From contig OX442318.1 of NCBI GenBank assembly GCA_949358305.1, positions 13,436,517 through 13,500,516 of the forward strand: a stretch of 64,000 nt of DNA, given 5' to 3'. Shown piece after piece: positions 61,951 to 64,000 of the stretch. This DNA comes from Strigamia acuminata (taxonomy: Eukaryota; Arthropoda; Chilopoda; Geophilomorpha; Linotaeniidae). Both the position numbers and the translations under genes were made by a program. The notes beneath the pieces are model-generated. The model was given only the letters and a program-made list of their open reading frames with translations, was not told the DNA's origin and did not search any database. Each line of letters opens with the position of its first letter. Within the stretch, counting starts at the first letter, position 1.

Positions 61951-63122
61951 CTGTGCGACGATAAGGCCAGCAGTTTTTGGGAGTTTTCCGGAACATTTCG
62001 AGACGAAACGAGTGCAGGACGTCGGCCGAGGTCGTTGCAGACACGAATCGCCGGCGACGTGCGAAATAACTTCGCCAACTTTTTCAAATCGTCGGGATTG
62101 TGTGTGCGGACAGTACAACGGACTATTACGACAGTAAGCAGTGTCGAAATATTTATTTTCAGTGCGAAATAAGCACTTTTCCACGCCGTTACGAAGCAAA
62201 TTTTCTTCGGCGGCCATTTTGGATTCGGCAGTGCGGCCGACGTAGCAACGACGTGTTTTCGGGCCGATACACGCCTAGACGCCAGCTTTTTGCCGAGACG
62301 ACGATTATTCTCGCCGAAACAACGAGAATCAACGTCGATACGACGCATTTTCGCCCCGAATCAGGCGAAAATTACCGAAAACGATCGGAAATCAGCAGTG
62401 GATCGCCGGTGGAGAACAAATCCTCACCAGCGGCCATTTTTGTTTGGATTTTCATCGCCGTCGACGGTGGAAACCAATTTCGAGTGTCTCTGTACGCATA
62501 AGTCTGCGTACACGACAATATTTGACCGGAAAAGCCGTGTTTTGCACCCCGGAGTGCCACACGAAGGCGCGGACGGGCGCGACGACGATTTTGGATCGTT
62601 TTTCCCCGCTTTGCACGGACGTGTGCGAGCGGTAGCGCGTCAGCCCCATTTCCGCGCACCGATAACGTCTAAACAACGTTCTACGCTGGACGGAAGCGAT
62701 TGCGACGATCGGATCCCGCAATCCGCCCATCTTAACAACGCAAAAGTGTATTTACCATTTTGTCGTGAAACTTTGTTAATTTTAAGTTTTTGTTTTTGGT
62801 CCCCTCTTAGTATCGGTGCCACCCTACGTCCAGTCGGGCACGTGGCACTGTATTCTTGTCTGGGCTTGTTCACGGCCACCCAACCGATCCCGCGACCCTA
62901 GGAGGTCGGACGGAAGAGTTGGGGAACGACCAGTCAAGGTTTGATCGCCGCTCTTATAGCGGTTTGCCCACGGGTGGAATTGTTTTTTCGCCTTCATTTT
63001 TGGTGGGTGACAAGTGTGCACTGTGTGATTTGATTCTAGTGAAGTGTTTTGTGCGGAATAATTTCCGAATTTAGTGTTTTTTTCGTGCATCCTTCATTAT
63101 TATTGTGCATTGTGTCGTCGTG

Positions 63123-64000
63123 ATGTCAAAACACGACGACTATAAGGATATTAAGAAACTCGACGGTACGAACTATGCTACGTGGTCGGTGCAGGTTCAG
63201 CTGCTCCTCAAATACAACGGTGTTTGGGGTCACGTGGATGGCACGGAGAAACAACCGCCTGACACCGCCACAGCCAAGGAGAAAAGAGACTTCAAAGTCC
63301 GGGAGGACAAAGCCATGTCAACCCTTTGCATGAGCTGCGCGGAACCTCAGCAAGTTATTGCCGTCTCTTGTCCCACTGCTGCAAAAGTCTGGGAAGCGTT
63401 AAAAGACGCTTATCAACCGACGACGAGGGCACGCCGCGCTCGACTGCGCCGTGACTTTTTGAACATGAAAATGTTAGAAGGCGAGGAAATGCTCGTTTTC
63501 ACGGGGCGAGTCGATCGGAAGGTCACGGAATTAAAAGACGTGAAAATCGACGTCTCCGACGAGTTCCACGCTTTCCAGTATTTGGACCACTTACCCCCAC
63601 AATATGAGAACATTAAACAGACAGCGTATCATTGGGAAGATGCTGATTTCACGGCTAAAAACGTGAAAGAGAGGTTGCTTGGCGAATACAATCGCCTTTA
63701 CGAATCAAGCAACGAATTCGGTGTCCTAACTCAACAAATGGACAATACTGCATTATTTGCCAAGCAAAAATGGAAACCACGTGGGAAACCTTCAACAGCT
63801 ACTGGGCCCTCACGGGGCACTTGTTTTAATTGTGGAGGGACGGGTCACTTCGCTAGAGAGTGCCCGTCGCCTCCAAAACAGCAAGGAGCTTTTGGGACTT
63901 TTCCTGCCGCTGCTGGTTCGCCGGCCCAATTAAATCGAGGAAGTGGACGTGGCAGGGGCCGTGGAAAAGGGCAACAGAGAGCAAATCTCACACAGCTGGA
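63123..64000 (+). CDS. Gag of copia 4, partial at the right edge
   Basis: Open from ATG 63123 (MSKHDDYKDIKKLDGTNYAT) to the last base with no stop. It contains the copia Gag region and a CCHC knuckle CFNCGGTGHFAREC near residue 236, followed by a Gly/Arg-rich stretch. It aligns along its length with copia 1 Gag (MASDDKYDDYKSIKKLDG...), so copia 4 is the plus-strand and apparently intact relative of that truncated copy. Protease and downstream domains lie outside the window. Confidence 0.88.
   Translation, partial: MSKHDDYKDIKKLDGTNYATWSVQVQLLLKYNGVWGHVDGTEKQPPDTATAKEKRDFKVREDKAMSTLCMSCAEPQQVIAVSCPTAAKVWEALKDAYQPTTRARRARLRRDFLNMKMLEGEEMLVFTGRVDRKVTELKDVKIDVSDEFHAFQYLDHLPPQYENIKQTAYHWEDADFTAKNVKERLLGEYNRLYESSNEFGVLTQQMDNTALFAKQKWKPRGKPSTATGPSRGTCFNCGGTGHFARECPSPPKQQGAFGTFPAAAGSPAQLNRGSGRGRGRGKGQQRANLTQL

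Larger units (their letters stand above)
61458..64000 (+). mobile_element. Ty1/copia retrotransposon copia 4, 5' part (runs off window)
   Basis: It has an LTR (61458-61936), a primer site at 61939, a 1.2-kb GC-richer leader (61951-63122) with no supported gene, and gag open to the window end. It is inserted in copia 3 and belongs to the same family as copia 1. Confidence 0.82.

Overview
This window is eukaryotic, spliced, AT-rich DNA dominated by transposable elements. Large introns, expanded DEG/ENaC channel genes, many Ty1/copia and Ty3/gypsy elements, Tc1-like and MULE relics, and a short (TTAGG)n tract together suggest an arthropod such as a crustacean, springtail or insect. That assignment is an inference; the species cannot be read from the sequence. 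No prokaryotic features, rRNA or convincing tRNA genes were seen.

Host genes. (1) A minus-strand DEG/ENaC-type channel gene can be rebuilt from seven exons with consistent splice sites and phases (35622 down to 14902). It encodes two channel units in one reading frame. The exon that carries the second membrane segment of unit A continues without a stop into the first membrane segment of unit B. The duplicated unit has the same exon order and intron phases. Its 15.2-kb intron 5 is packed with nested transposons. (2) A close tandem paralogue starts at 1890 (minus) and leaves the window on the left. The duplicated segments (about 1-2660 and 32655-38270) differ by several insertions, giving natural empty sites. 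(3) A plus-strand gene at 40563-43217 has two DPF/MOZ-type PHD fingers and the start of an HBO1-like C2HC finger. It then runs into a MULE transposase that ends in a RING finger.

Transposon layout. 2.7-10.3 kb: a copia element with 1.34-kb LTRs, containing a truncated opposite-strand copia and a decayed RT/RNase H end. 11.8-12.7, 14.4-14.9, 33.1-33.8 and 36.8-37.4 kb: non-autonomous terminal-inverted-repeat elements. 15.9-30.4 kb: a solo LTR split by a 13.4-kb composite bounded by Tc1-like ends. The composite has 2-kb inverted arms and a Ty3/gypsy core with gag, pol and an unrecognised spliced third ORF. 36.3-37.9 kb: a solo LTR related to that gypsy. 44.9-49.6 kb: a complete Ty3/gypsy element with identical LTRs, a single intact Gag-Pol ORF and a 5-bp target duplication, inserted inside the RING domain. 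50.9-64 kb: a four-level nest in which a gypsy pol is cut by copia 2, copia 2 by copia 3, and copia 3 by copia 4; copia 4 runs off the right edge.

The DEG/ENaC products would act as plasma-membrane cation channel subunits and the PHD protein in chromatin. The rest is retroelement and transposase machinery. The most notable points are the concatenated channel gene, the Tc1-bounded gypsy composite with its novel ORF3, and the PHD/C2HC gene abutting a MULE-RING transposase.
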